DNA of 64,000 nucleotides from Ceratopteris richardii (lineage: Eukaryota > Streptophyta > Polypodiopsida > Polypodiales > Pteridaceae), in the NCBI GenBank assembly GCA_020310875.1, contig CM035439.1, positions 138,201,852 to 138,265,851 of the forward strand, in the 5' to 3' direction. The translations under genes were made by a program, and so were the position numbers. Below are positions 44,239 to 63,326 of this stretch, in pieces (within the stretch, counting starts at the first letter, position 1; each line of letters starts with the position of its first letter). The notes under the pieces were generated by a model. That model was not told the DNA's origin, did no database searches, and saw only the letters and a list, made by a program, of their open reading frames with translations.

Positions 44239-44589
44239 ATGGAAGACCAAATTACGCAACTCTACTTGTACGAGTTAAGGATATATTTCTCGGACCAAAC
44301 GTTCGCTCGCATGGACATATATGTCGACGACTTTGAGACGGAATACGATGTTGAGGAAGCGCATTGGCTGGTATGCTTTATAAACCAGGATTTGGGTGTT
44401 GCATTTTACATTGAGTGTTTTGAGGAATACCTAGCTCGACATGTAGGATGGGCGGGAGATCGTTACTACTATTTTGATCCCGCGAGGGAAATGCCTAACG
44501 AGGAAAATGATATCACATGGGCTTGGGCAGATGTGCTAACGCTAGGAAGTGATGACGGAGCTCCCGAAGTTGAGCCTGACTCGCCTTAG
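44239..44589 (+). CDS. Extra ORF between pol and 3' LTR (116 residues, unknown)
   Basis: Starts MEDQITQLYLYELRIYF and is strongly acidic with many aromatic residues (FYIECFEEY, RYYYFDPAR, ITWAWADVL), ending EVEPDSP. No signal peptide, helix or known domain is recognised. It is in the sense direction 200 bases after pol. Some plant gypsy lineages carry extra ORFs in this place, but I cannot link this one to any of them. It may also be captured host sequence or a chance ORF; length and composition favour real coding. Confidence 0.6.
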   Translation: MEDQITQLYLYELRIYFSDQTFARMDIYVDDFETEYDVEEAHWLVCFINQDLGVAFYIECFEEYLARHVGWAGDRYYYFDPAREMPNEENDITWAWADVLTLGSDDGAPEVEPDSP

Positions 44590-46092
44590 AGAAGTTGTCG
44601 GGATTCGAGTACGATGTGAGGCTGCATGAGACATTCCGGAGAATCACATTCTAGGACACCTAGGGATAGGTATACGAGGGACTGAGGCATAGCCGGCTGT
44701 AGCTACCAAGTGAAAAGTGGAATCGATGAATACATATGTAGTGTCTGTAATTGAGAGAATGGAGTGAAGAGGTGGTTGATCTGTCAAAGGCTAGTGTATA
44801 TCTGTTTTGCATATATGTGTGGGAACGGTGGGTAAAGTCCCTTTCTTCCTCTCTCTAATTCTCAGGACCTGGGTGAACTAATTAATTATGAAAAGAAAAA
44901 CGGAAAAAAAAAAAGAAAAGAAAAAGAAAATGTGTTGTGTGATCGTACCAATGCGCTATGGTGGACTAGTAGGTGGGTGGATTTATCCTCGCCGGGTGGT
45001 TAGGGAGCCGCAGCTAGTTTCTCCATAGGCTTGAGATGTATATGTATGTGTCTTCGCTACGCGTCATAACGGGTTGGTAGGTGGGTGGAGTCATCGTGGC
45101 TGGGTAGTCAAGACCACGAGCCGTATCCAGCTTCATTATGGGCTAGCTGATATATGTTATGTGTTATCATTGTGTGTTTGTGTGTTGTGCGCTGCATTGC
45201 ATTGGTAGATGGGTGGAGTCAACCTGATCGGGCGGTCAGGTCCACGAGTCGCATCCAGTGTCAATGCAGGCCAACGTATGATTAAAACAAGATTTTCATA
45301 TGAAGTTATTCCCCACTCCTGAGGGGGAGAGAGAGAGAGGAGAGGGCGATGATCGCCTGGAAGGGAACGTTATTTTGTGTGGTTGGTATGTGTTGGCTTG
45401 CGACAGATCAGCTCACTTTGAATCAACATTCTTGAAGGCACAGAGACTCTATATGTACTTATGGATGAGGCTTTAGCGAGGTGATGTAACGGTAGTGCTT
45501 TATAACTCGTGTGCTCTATCTGAGGGTTTTTCTAGTATGTGTGACACTCCAGGGTTCTGATGTATGTCTTGACTTGCACTCGAGTTTCGATGATTTTTGT
45601 AGGACGACGATGGCGATTTTTCGGAAGTGTCTAGTCATGGAATGATTGTACATAGCGAATAGTAAGTCAATAAAGGGGTATGCATTTTGGGTATTTTTGC
45701 ATCTCCGATTGTGTTCATTTCAGTTGTCGTTGTTCATTTCAGTTGTTGTTATTTTCTTTTCTGTTTGCCGCAATAGTAGTTGCATATCTAAAACATGGAA
45801 AGTGTGCATGTGTTATTTTGGTTGAGATCATTGTCATAATGAAATGTATGAGCAAATTGATGCATGGCTGAAATGGAATTGCGTATATGTGCATGTTCTT
45901 GGATCATTTTGGAAGTGACTGATTTGAATGTATTTACGAGTGATTTTTGAGCACTAATAGCTTCGATGAGTGCAAGTTCAGTGGAAATGGCGGCTCGATG
46001 AAAGGTATGTGAACTAATTGGAAATTAACATATTCATGGTTGTTTGGACTTTACTGCAGCAATAGTGGCTCGTCGAGGACGACTTCGCCAAT
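44590..46092 (+). other. Gypsy D 3' internal non-coding region
   Basis: About 1.5 kb with no convincing ORF. It has an A/G-rich run (44,889-44,931), three diverged tandem repeats built on TAGGTGGGTGGA or TAGATGGGTGGA (44,970, 45,078, 45,207) each followed by GGGTGGT/GGGTAGT/GGGCGGT and CCACGAG or like words, a GA-rich run near 45,325-45,345, and GTCGAGGACGAC at 46,072-46,083 just before the polypurine tract. Confidence 0.8.
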
Positions 46093-46107
46093 AAGAAGAG
46101 GGAAGTA
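46093..46107 (+). promoter_or_regulatory. Gypsy D polypurine tract
   Basis: AAGAAGAGGGAAGTA, almost all purine, abuts the 3' LTR start at 46,108. It is the expected primer for plus-strand DNA synthesis. Confidence 0.9.
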
Positions 46108-46270
46108 TGTTAGCCCCAAAAATGGTGAATTTTTATGCACTAACGAGGTTCTATTTGGCAGAAAAATACGCTTGATTTCAGGTACTTGAAGAGTGGATTT
46201 GATGATAGGGGAGACGTATTTGGAGCGCGTAAGGCCCTCCTACGGACATGAGGCGCTGACGTTATTCCAA

Positions 46271-46816
46271 CAAATGAAAAAAAAGCACAGCAACTGTTTG
46301 ATGAGTTTCCAGATAGAGATAGCATATGCTGGAATTCACTAATGACTGGATATGGACATCATGGACATAATGAAAAGCATTTGGGCAGCAGAGAAAGGGA
46401 TAGAAATTCATGATGAGATTTCTAAGAAGAGTCTTCTTGCAGAAGATAATCCATTGTGCACAACTTTGTTGGATATGTATTCTAAATGTGGTCTTCTTTC
46501 AAAGGCACATGAAGTATTTGATAAGCTTCCATTCCACGACATAGTTCCGTGGAACACATTAATAACAGGATATTGTCAAAATAACATGAATAAGGAGGCA
46601 TTGCGATCCTATGAGAGAATGAGACAAGAGGAGGTTTCTTCTGATGCAATAACATTTGCAAGCTTACTTAAAGCTTGTGTTAGCATAGGATCTCTTGAAT
46701 TGGGTGAGCATATACACAAAGAGATTCAAGGAAAAGGGTTGCTACAGAATGATGGTATTCTTGCTACTTCCTTGGTCGATATGTATGTGAAATGTGGTGA
46801 GCTTCGAAAGGCATGT
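46271..46816 (+). pseudogene. Captured PPR-protein fragment (3' LTR copy)
   Basis: Second copy of the fragment at 34,801-35,346; frame 46,352-46,822. It differs by two residues: His for Gln before EVFDKLP, and Ala for Val in NKEALRSY. Both were presumably inherited from one LTR at reverse transcription. Confidence 0.88.
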
Positions 46817-47430
46817 GATTGAGAATGTGTTTTTAAATACCAGTCGTGATATTGTAGAGTGTGAAGATGAGCATAAAGTGTATGGCTCACCAACTGAGAC
46901 TGCATTATTAAATTTGGGATTATTTCTTGGGGGTTCCTATTCTGCAGTGAAGTCTAGTTGTGAAATGGTCAAAGTTGCTCCCTTCAACTCTTTCGAAAAG
47001 AAAATGTCTGTGCTAGTGAAAAGAAGAGATGGTCTGTATCGATCCTTTTGCAAAGGAGCAGCTGAGATAGTGTTGAAGGCATGTGATCATGTGATGGATG
47101 AGATGGGGGCTTCAAATCCATTGGAAGCTTTGGAACGGCAAAAGCTTGAAGGAATTGTTCGTGCATATTCACAGGAAGCTCTTCGAACATTATGCTTGGC
47201 TTATGTGGATCATGATAGTATGTCTGAGTGTGATGAAGTGTGTCCCAAAGTGGGGCTTACTCTTGTTGCAATTGTTGGGATCAAAGATCCTGTTCGTCCA
47301 GGTGTCAAAGATGCTGTAGATCTTTGTTTGAAGGCTGGCATCAAAGTGTGCATGGTAACTGGGGATAACTTGGAGACTGCAAAAGCCATTGCTCATGAAT
47401 GCAACATATTGACTGATGGGCTGGCTGTTG
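46817..47430 (+). pseudogene. Captured Ca2+-ATPase fragment (3' LTR copy)
   Basis: Second copy of 35,347-35,960; frame 46,794-47,495. Two residues differ (Lys for Asn in AVKSSCEM, Ser for Phe in KKMSVLVK). The KGAAEIVL and MVTGDN motifs are intact and DKTGT is absent. Confidence 0.92.
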
Positions 47431-47669
47431 AGGGTCCTTCTCCAGCTGCCATAACATCGTGTGGCATTCTTAAGCGACGAAAAGGGGAGTTCTGACAAGA
47501 AGAAACGGAAAAGGAGAGTAAGGGGCTGGCAGGTCCGTTGGTGTCGCAGACCTGACGAGTCAGAAGAGTGGGCGGTCGTGGCAGAAGGCGGAAGGGAGTT
47601 CGCTGAAAAAGGGGGGGAAGAGTGAGAGAGCTGGGGGGAAAAAAGGAGGGAGAAAAGGCATCTGCTGGG

Positions 47670-48346
47670 GGGCTTCTGTGCGGGGGTGGCAGCGTGTATA
47701 GGGGTGTGCAACGCCGTCTCAGTCGTGGACGTGTACCGTATGATTCAGTACGATCTTCAGGGCGTTCCTTTCGGCTGTCGTGGGGGCTGCCCTCAATCAT
47801 CACGCCTCCTCTCTTCTGCTCTTCTCCAACTCCAGCCAAGCATCAGATCTCTCCCGCTCCATGATTATAGTTCCAGTCGCCAAGGCTAGCATCGCCATTT
47901 TTTGAAGGATCTGATACAGAAGAAGCAAATTCTGGGTGGCCTCCTGCTGCTTCTTCCTTCCAGATTCTCAAGCCACGGTAGCGCAGATGGATCAGCTGAT
48001 TCTGAAGACATTGATGCGGATATGCTTGAGAACATTTCAGAACTAGAGCAACTGCTCATACACAAAACCTTACCTTATCCTGTGTACTTCGCATTTGAGA
48101 ATAAGAAGATACTGTCTCTTTTACGAGAAGTTGAGGAGAATGATGCTGCAGGGAAGCATGCAACAGCAGTAACTGGAGGCTACAAGCTTGTGGTTCCTGT
48201 TCAGAGCCGAAGAAGTTTGCAACGATCAGCTCGTCAAATCTGCAAGCTTGGCTTCCTGGTTTGCGTGCGAGATGTGGAATGTTACAAGCTCCTCTTGTTC
48301 TCTGGTACATCGTGAAGGTTGAGATCGATGCAGTTATACTAGTAAC
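47670..48346 (+). pseudogene. Captured nicalin-like fragment (3' LTR copy)
   Basis: Second copy of 36,200-36,880, with the same frame breaks and a 4-base shorter CT run. The longest piece is 47,902-48,315, with PYPVYFAFENKK and TGGYKLVVPVQ. Confidence 0.8.
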
Positions 48347-48786
48347 TTGGGTTCAAATCAGGTTTATGACCTCTTTTCTTTCTTGTTTATCTGCACGTTT
48401 TCCTCTTCATATCGTTTCGAAGGCCTAAACGCGCATCAATTAGAATGTACACTTCACCCTCATAAATGTTTAACATAACTGAAGGACTTAAAATTGAAGT
48501 ACTAATGGATGTACAGAATCGTCTACACGCAGTACCTGGGTTTGGCTTGCTACTAAACTCTGTACATCCGATGCTATAGAAGATCAGATTTTATGTCCTA
48601 ATCATTTGAAGTGTGATGTTATCTTGCTCATGGACTTCGCAGGCCAGTACGCACCCAGTAGGTATCGAAGTATCTGCATAAGTCGTATGGTGGTTTATCT
48701 GCAAGATTTTCGAGCATTCTGTACTCTTCATCTAGTCATGCGCCTGTGCACTTATGATGTGTGACTTGTATCATTGTACACATAAA

Positions 48787-48802
48787 GTAGGCTTCGGCCT
48801 AC
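48787..48802 (+). other. UUCG-tetraloop hairpin (3' LTR)
   Basis: Same perfect GTAGGC TTCG GCCTAC hairpin as in the 5' LTR. In this LTR it would lie in or near the 3' end region of the element transcript. Confidence 0.6.
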
Positions 48803-49520
48803 CCGAGTTTTTGCATATATACCTGTAGGCTGTGTAGCCTGTTTTTTTCTGGAAAGCTGGATCGTTTCTTTATATTACTGGCATAGAGTATGTTACTATC
48901 ATAGGCTTGCTCTAGGGACATAAGTATCCTTCCTGTGGCTGGCCAGTTTTAATCTTTGCCGGTAGTACGCCGTGATACAATTGCCTCTTTTGCAGCCGTC
49001 GGCATGTATACACACGGTCGCCTTTCCATTCTTTGTATGCTTCGCCTTATAGGCGATGGCATCAAGGTGGATCATTTTAAACCTTAAATCCAAATGTGAT
49101 AATCCGTTTGAACTGTTTTAGGATTTGGAATCGTCCAAAACCACTCTACTCCATACTGATTAACGCAAACCTCCTCAAAGGACAAGCAAAGGACAGTCGA
49201 GTACTTGGAAAATTTGCCTCATTATACACTTTAGGTTGTGTGGGAGAGTAAGGGGAGGCTGGGAACGAGTGGAGGCATGTGTGCAAGAGAAAGATAGAAT
49301 GGCTCCATGTGCGTGGGAGAGGTAATAAGGGAATAAGGGGGCAGAGTGCACGGGGCTGTATCAGTGAGTCAAGGGGACCTGTGTGCATAGACATAAGAAG
49401 AGCCCATTTCGAGATAATTGTGGGCTCTAGGTAATCCAAGTAGACTGATTGCGAGGGGTTAAGCAAAATAAAGGCTTCCACAATCATCTTTTCCTTGGGC
49501 TTAAGAGCCTGTTCAGTGTT

Positions 49521-50169
49521 ATGCTACAAATGTTTGTGATATTTCCATACATACATGTATGTGTTTGGGTATGAAGATGAGTGTGCTATAGGGATTTGTT
49601 CAAGAATGTGCAACTTGGTGAGGTTTCAACGGTTTCCAAATCACCACTTTATTAAGATTGACTTTTGCAATTTCAACCTAGCAAATGAATACCCCCTCAC
49701 ATTGCACAAGGCATTTCTTTGTGCAAAGATCCGATTTGCATGATTTGTATTGGTAAATGAACCTTATCTTGCAAGATTTCTAAGCTATAAAGAACATAGC
49801 GTTTGGATGAGATATTGCAGTAAAAGATTATCTGCAGTCTAGGTAATCAAGTTCTCTACAACCTAGATAATCATTTCCAAGCATTGTTTCAGAGCATTGA
49901 GTGTTAAAATTCGATTTCATCACTTCGAAAGGCATCATTGAGGCAAAATACAAGTTTTGAATAACATTTTTGTCTTTGGAAAGACTAGAAAGGAATGGTG
50001 AAGATTGAATTTTGGCTACAAGAGAAATGTGAAGTCGTCTTTTAAGATGCAGTTGTGGATTTGATGTTTTTCAAAGCTTGAAGAGGACAACCAAAAAATT
50101 CCGAGTTGAAAATTAGGGCGTAGGTGTATTTTGCCATTTTCTCTCATTTTGAATATTTGATTCCCTTCC
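49521..50169. other. Non-coding flank right of Gypsy D
   Basis: No gene visible. AT-rich. If the Gypsy C reading is right this is leader or gag N-terminal sequence of that older element, now decayed. Confidence 0.45.
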
Positions 50170-51730
50170 ATTTCATTTCAGCCTCGTTTGGATCGTTTAA
50201 AAATGGAACATGGGAAGAAGGAAATGTTAGAAAATACTTCACAAAAAATTGAGTGAACTAGATATGAAAGATGTAGATCAAGAAGTTGACCTCTATGGCG
50301 AATTCATCACGCATTCCCACGACAATGAGATTTTAGATAGGACAAGTATGTTAGGACCCATGTTAGGGAGTAGGAGATCAAGATCAGGAAACTCCTTCTC
50401 ATGGAAGATTATACATAATTAAGAGAGATCCTAAGCCACTTAGTAAATTAGAAGAGGAAAGTCCTAGGAATAAGCCACTTCTTAAAGACGTGAAACCATT
50501 TTTACAGGGGAGGATCGTGATAGGAACAGATATGCAGTCTATAATTTTTTGCAAAAGTGGAATGACTTGCATCAGTTAAAAAGAACACCAATTGAATACC
50601 AAGTGCTCGAAGTAAGTCTCTCACTTGGACCACACATGTACAAATAGTGGATGAGTCTTAAAGAAACAAGGGCTATTCCCATATATTGGGCTTAGTTTTA
50701 TATTCTTTTTCTCTAAGATTTATTGCTTTAGAACCAGAATGAGAGGAATTGGAATGAGTGGGATTAAGTGATGCAAAGAGGTACACCATTGTGTGTTTAC
50801 CTTTTCTAGTATAGAGACGCTATTCTTTAACCTGAAAGATTTAGATAACTTCCAAAAATGCAAGATTTTTTAAGGGGATTTGATAAATCAATAAAATAAG
50901 AGGTTAGGATAAATGCCCCAAAGACTTTTGAAGAGGCTATAATGTATGTTCAAATATGTGAAGATCATAGCTACCCATAATATATAGCAATGGAAAATAG
51001 AGAAGCCTCTTAAAACCACTCACATCAAGAAGTTCTTAAAACAAGTAGTCATAGGGAAAAGAAAAATTCTAGTTAAGAAACATAGACTTCAGCAGTCCCA
51101 ATAAATATCGAGTAATTTGAATGGACCAAAAAGGATCATTTTTGCTTTAGGTGCTTTTGTTCCAATCATGCACAATGGAATTGCCTAGTGCACTAGGGGG
51201 AGAACAATAAATCTAGACCAAGGATCAATACGGACACAGATAAGAACAAGAAAGTTATCCACTGAGTGCAAACACTTCCTATTCATAGTAGCACTAGTTG
51301 CAAGGCAGTGGAAGTGATGCAGGGATACATTTCATGTCTTGTTTGATCGAGTCTTTGTGGTATGCACCATTTGGCCACACCATCTGGTTAAATTGCATTG
51401 TAATGTACAGGAGACTCTAGTACGAATCATGATTGATTACTTTGCTACTCAAAATTTCATTAACGACATTATGGTTAAAAGACTTAGACTTTCCAAACAG
51501 CCCAATGCAATAAATACATTGTATCTATGATGCAAGGCAAAGATAAAGGGATATAAGATACAATGGTGTCCAGTCTAGAAGTCGAGATAGAAGGATTTAG
51601 AAGGATTCACTGATCATTTAGACTTTCAAATTATGAATATTTCTCATTGGACCTTCGTCTTCAGATCTTTAAGTGATCGAAGGGCTATAAATGATTTTTG
51701 AGCATGATATGGCACATAACATGGAATTAT
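50170..51730 (+). pseudogene. Gypsy C gag-protease remnant
   Basis: Broken plus-strand coding. At about 51,140-51,182 the frame reads CFRCFCSNHAQWNC, a full CCHC zinc knuckle. Downstream (frame 51,339-51,530) TLVRIMIDYFATQNFINDIM lies where gypsy proteases have an IDSGATHNFI-type active site; the catalytic SG is changed to YF. Many stops are present. It sits immediately right of Gypsy D and on the same strand as the primer-site-like sequence at 34,330, so the two may be parts of one older element. Confidence 0.7.
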
Positions 51731-54548
51731 GACCATCTAAATTCAGCGCATAACCTGAAAGTCTGGAGCGTCTATAAAAATTTAAGGACTTGCGTGTTCT
51801 CTAAAGCTGTCCCAAGCCGTCAGCTGAAATCATGACTTCCAGGAAATGATGTTTCATTTTTCGCATCTTTAAATGGCATTTGGGCGGGTAGCTACACTAC
51901 TGGGCTGTCCTAGTCCCTTCGTTTACCCATTCTTAAACTGCTACTCCACAGGATTTTACGCCTGCATTTGATGCAACATTACATGATTGCATAGCTCCTT
52001 GGAATGTCTTTCATTTTCTGTAGAATTTCCATTCATAGATGCATATACATGTCTGATGGATTTCTAAATTCAAACGAATTTTTGACACAATATAGTTACT
52101 ACACTAATGAAGTACCTCTGTATACCTAACTCATATGAGAGGATAAAATTCCTCTACAGTGAATCTAAAGTTTGCATCACCAGCCTACGTAACTCACAAT
52201 TATTGCCTGGTGTGCTAAACCTGGAGCCAACAGATTACAATTATGTACAAGGGGAGCTCTTTATGCAGTGTAGATCAATATATTGAACCAAAAGAGTCTC
52301 CCTTTCAGAATTCCTTATTTCTATGTTAACTGACGAGCAGCTCGCATTAATATCAAATGAATAATTTAGATTCATATAGCAGCATGTTAGCAACACCTCC
52401 TTTAGTAGCATCTGCTCATAAGCGATTCCTTTATAAATACAAGGCCTCACAGTGTATATTGACTTCATGTGTGTACATCGTTATCATCCAACAGAAACCA
52501 AATTCCATTTATAATAATAACTAACTGCAAACGCTCCGCCAGTTTCAATTCCAAAAGATAAGCTCTCCATGATTTCTGGTCTTGCAGATGGTTATCAAAA
52601 TATGCGGGCTCATCCTCTCCAAGATTCACTTCATAGCTCTATCATTATGCATAGTTTGGAATCTGGATACGCACAACCACCTATCATTTTGTAGTGCTGG
52701 ACACTACGATCACTGAAATTCATTGAAGAAGCATGGGACTCCTTCAGTCCCCCAAAATGCACTAACACTCAAAATTTAGACTTCACGAAAGCAAGCCGAC
52801 ACACAATACCATCGTCAAGGGGGCTGTACTGCGTCAGTAGCTTGGTAATAGAATGTTGCTGTTCGTGTTGCACTGCCACCAGGTACAACCACTACGGGGC
52901 GAAAGTAGAGAAAAAATCTGAGCACAAGTCGATAGAGAACGATTTCAGAAGTCTTGAGGAGTATGAGCACGATCGATACAGGGAGAAATTTCTCTATGCC
53001 GTTGTTCACAAAAACTATTATTTTTGGCCAATTTCTTTTGTTTTGAATCCATAAAAATATTTCTTTTTTTTTTTCTAATTTCACCATTGGGCTAAAATTC
53101 ACCCTTACTTTTTCCCATTGACACACTGGTTCTTCTGCAGTTACACAATATAGCTACATTTCAGGGGAAACTCCTGTTCCCTAATGCGTCCCAGAAAGTG
53201 ATTAAGGATTGTATTCTAGACCCATGCCCTACGCTCAGTATGTTTGAGATCAAAGATCTCTGTATTCTAAAAATGCAATAAGATTATTTCCCCCAGAAAT
53301 AGATTATCCTGATTATCTAATAACCTCATTATCTTTTACACTAGCATAATTTCAACAAATTGTGATTTCTGCTATTTTTATTAAATTAAAAAAAAAAAGA
53401 TTTCTCACGATTTAAATTGGTCATTTTTGTTTTAATTCTAACAACTTACAGAAGCCTTTAAATGTGTAAATTTTCAGCGGTTTGAGCTAACCACTTGATT
53501 TTGATAGTATATGGAGTTTGATGTCATGATTTTATGATGTTGTACGTATTGTTATATGTGATGTCCATACGCCATTATAATTATAAAATAAAAAACATCT
53601 ACGAAGGGATAAGAATCTCAATTTTTAATGTGGATCTGTACAATCTGATTTCAATTATTAAAATAACTAAATCTCGATCTAATCTCTCTTTTGTACTATG
53701 CACACTGAAAACTCCTACTCATATGGAGTAAATCACATGATGGTGCTTAGACATTATGGTTTTGACTGCCATAGCCATTCATTCAGTAAACTGAACCCAG
53801 ACAGTAGCCTTCGTTCTATAAAATCATTCAACGACATGTTTCTAGCTTTTTTGAACAGCTCTACGTGACCTCAATAGAACATAGGATTGCTTTTAAAGTT
53901 AACTGCAAAAAGCATCATTTCCTAAAAACTCCAATTGTAAATGTTAATGAGCTAGAGAAAACTTAGCCACCCGGAAAATCAACTGGCAGATATGTGGACT
54001 TGGAATGCTTGGTTAATTCTGTGTTCCTTGATCGATAAAAGGGACTACCAGTTATACAGCATTTTCTGTTCATCCCGACTTCACTTCCATAAACTTTGGC
54101 ACAAAATATTTCACTGCATTGATAATATCAGCATAAGAGTTTCATTACTTTATCATTGCCCCTGTTCTTCAGACTACATCTACTCAACTCCAACAATACA
54201 ACAATAGGGACAATATGGCAAGAGCTATCAGGTTCAGCAACTAGTCACAACTCGCACAAAAAGTGCAAGAATTCCTGGCATTTTTCACAAAACATTAATT
54301 TTCTGTTTATACAAACCGAGAATCAAGCCAATGATATATGTTGTCAAAAGAACAATCGTCTATGGTTCAAAATAGCATCCAGCAATGTATATGGACTGCA
54401 TTCACAAGCACAAACACATACATGGAAGTAACAGCCCATAGTCTGACACAGCACTTCAATAGAGATTCCATGCTTCACTTGCCAAGATAAGGGAATTACA
54501 CCATCATCCCCTTGAATGGACCTTGCAATTGTAAGCTGCTTCAAACAG
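51731..54548. other. Intergenic sequence, no gene seen
   Basis: About 2.8 kb, AT-rich, no domain-bearing ORF on either strand and no LTR ends recognised. The part nearest 54,548 should contain the 3' untranslated region and polyadenylation signals of the NRPD2 gene, which I did not locate. Confidence 0.55.
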
Positions 54549-61360
<6,812 letters not shown>

Positions 61361-61380
61361 GCTCAATCCCTGCGAAGCAC

Positions 61381-63300
61381 CTGAAACAGGAGACAGGCCA
61401 GACAAGAGAAGTGAAAATTTGTAGAACAATAGCAGACAGTGTATGCAAGATGTGTTGATTAAAGTAGAAAGTGCTACTAGATGAAATGAACAAATTTCTA
61501 AAGAGTATGCAACAGGGCTTAAATTTAACACTCACTCCTGGGCTTCAAAAAAATATTCATGAAGCCCAACTAGAAACGTATGATCTTAATACGAAGCTTT
61601 ATACTAATTCTAGGGCTTCACAGGTTAATAGACATAAAAATGTCTAAGTATACATATAAAAATAGACATATGTCTAAGTATTTATGTCTAAGTGTACACA
61701 TAAAAATAGACATATACATACACAAATAGATGCATACATTAGGGCCACAGATAACAGTGAACACAGAAACCATTCTACCTCCCAGCACATGTATGTACTG
61801 TACTTATTTATAACTCCTCACCATAAAAGAACTACCATACATAGATATACTACTATACATAGACATACACGTTCATCTTGGAAAATCAGGCTGCAGCCTA
61901 CTGATCAAAGATAATTTTGTGATGAGAATATGTATACATATTCATCTATTCAAATAGAGCAACTGACCAAAAGAATTTCCTGTACATACGTGAACATGGG
62001 AATATCCACTGGACATATGTAGCAGGTACACATTTTCATCTTTTCACATATAGATTCTGAACAAAGAGGATTTGTTGTACATATCTAGGCCGGTAATGTC
62101 TACTAGAAAAATAGGATCTTCTACAAGAAACTGAGTATATGTATATTGCATGTAGTCAATTCACGTTAGGAAATATGCTAGCTCTTGACATTGGGATGTG
62201 GTACACTTGTTTATTTTAGGAGCTGCAATAGCTCATGATAATCAACATATGCATCTCCCATTTGAACATGTACAACGATAGATGCATATATGATTATATG
62301 ATACGATAGATACATGTATGGTACATACATTGTGCACACAAACATATACATAGAGTGAAATTTATAATGGACTTATACGTACATATGCACTGACCATTTT
62401 ACCTGATCGAAAAATGGGACAAATTTATATGTTTCAATGCACGAACCTCAATTGATCTCCCTTTCATCTCCATATATGAACCATATACAACCGTAAAATA
62501 ATCTCACATTTCACATTCAATTGCAAGCAACACCATCTAGAAAGTGGAGTGAGAAAGAGAGGGGTATCGAAAGAAATGGTCTAATCTTTTCCTAACTCTT
62601 TCCTATATCATTCTTTCCATCCACGTAATATATTTGTTTCTGGACTTAAAGGATCTATGAATAAGACTAAAACATTAGTGAAATTGTAAGCAACCAAATA
62701 GCTTGAAGAAAACAGAGTTTAAACAAATTTCATCTCAACAACAAAGCAACATATCGAGCACTCACCTACAATTTCTAGATTGCTTGCTCGCACTTGGAGC
62801 AATACAATTATGTGTAAACTTTGAAGTTAAAGATCCAATGAGGACTCATATTTACCAAGTGGCAAGTCATGAAAGAAGCCTATATCCTGCAAATGGAGGG
62901 ACAAGACGGTAGCAAATCCAGACCCACATCATTTTAATCGATTATTTTCCCTTCTTTCATGTTTGTCTAATCAGCCCTAGTAAGCAGAGCTGTAATAGAG
63001 CAATTGTGCTCAGGTAGGTGTCGCCCAAGTGGGGCTTATGAACTTGGGAAGTCACCCTTGGGGGTGGGGTGTGTGCACTATCGAAGTCACCTAGGTCCTA
63101 TGCTTCACAAAGGGTTCTCCCAATGGGCTGGCAACAGGTCACCAAGGATACCTACCCAGCCTCACCCAAGTTTGTGATATGCACCAAGGGGCTTGCCCAA
63201 AACATGTAATATCTAACGGCTGAGAAGCTTTTTGAAGTCACCCATTTGACAAAAAATTGTGGTCTCCCTGGTGCATGTGATTTGATGACACCCAAGTCTA
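61381..63300. other. Upstream region of NRPD2, no gene seen
   Basis: About 1.9 kb. It should contain the promoter and perhaps a 5' untranslated exon and intron (acceptor-like TTTCAG at 61,381-61,386 on the minus strand). I cannot place the transcription start. A short tandem repeat built on ATGTCTAAGTATACATA or ATGTCTAAGTGTACACA occurs at about 61,640-61,715 (spacing about 45). TACATA-rich words recur at 62,000-62,400. No coding domains. Confidence 0.5.
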
Positions 63301-63326
63301 TTTCACAAATGTGAAGTCTCCCTCAT

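Larger units (their letters stand above)
34638..49515 (+). mobile_element. Gypsy D: 14.9 kb gypsy element with gene-carrying LTRs, TSD GTGTT
   Basis: Long direct repeats at 34,638-38,049 (3,412 bp) and 46,108-49,515 (3,408 bp) start TGTTAG and end GTTCA. GTGTT stands immediately before (34,633-34,637) and after (49,516-49,520). The interior has a primer site, gag, pol in gypsy order (protease, RT, RNase H, integrase), an extra ORF, a long non-coding region and a polypurine tract, all on the plus strand. By eye the LTRs differ by about 16 substitutions and one 4-bp indel, near 0.5 percent, so insertion is recent. The LTRs contain fragments of three host genes. The RT lacks its YxDD segment. 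Confidence 0.96.
46108..49515 (+). repeat. Gypsy D 3' LTR (3,408 bp)
   Basis: Nearly identical to the 5' LTR, lacking one CTCT (near 47,850). It ends GTTCA and is followed by GTGTT. It carries the same three gene fragments. Confidence 0.96.

Noticed and set aside
34638..49515. A segmental duplication of a locus with PPR, Ca2+-ATPase and nicalin genes
   Set aside because: TG...CA ends, GTGTT target duplication, primer site, polypurine tract and gag-pol between the copies show that these are LTRs, not a duplicated gene cluster.
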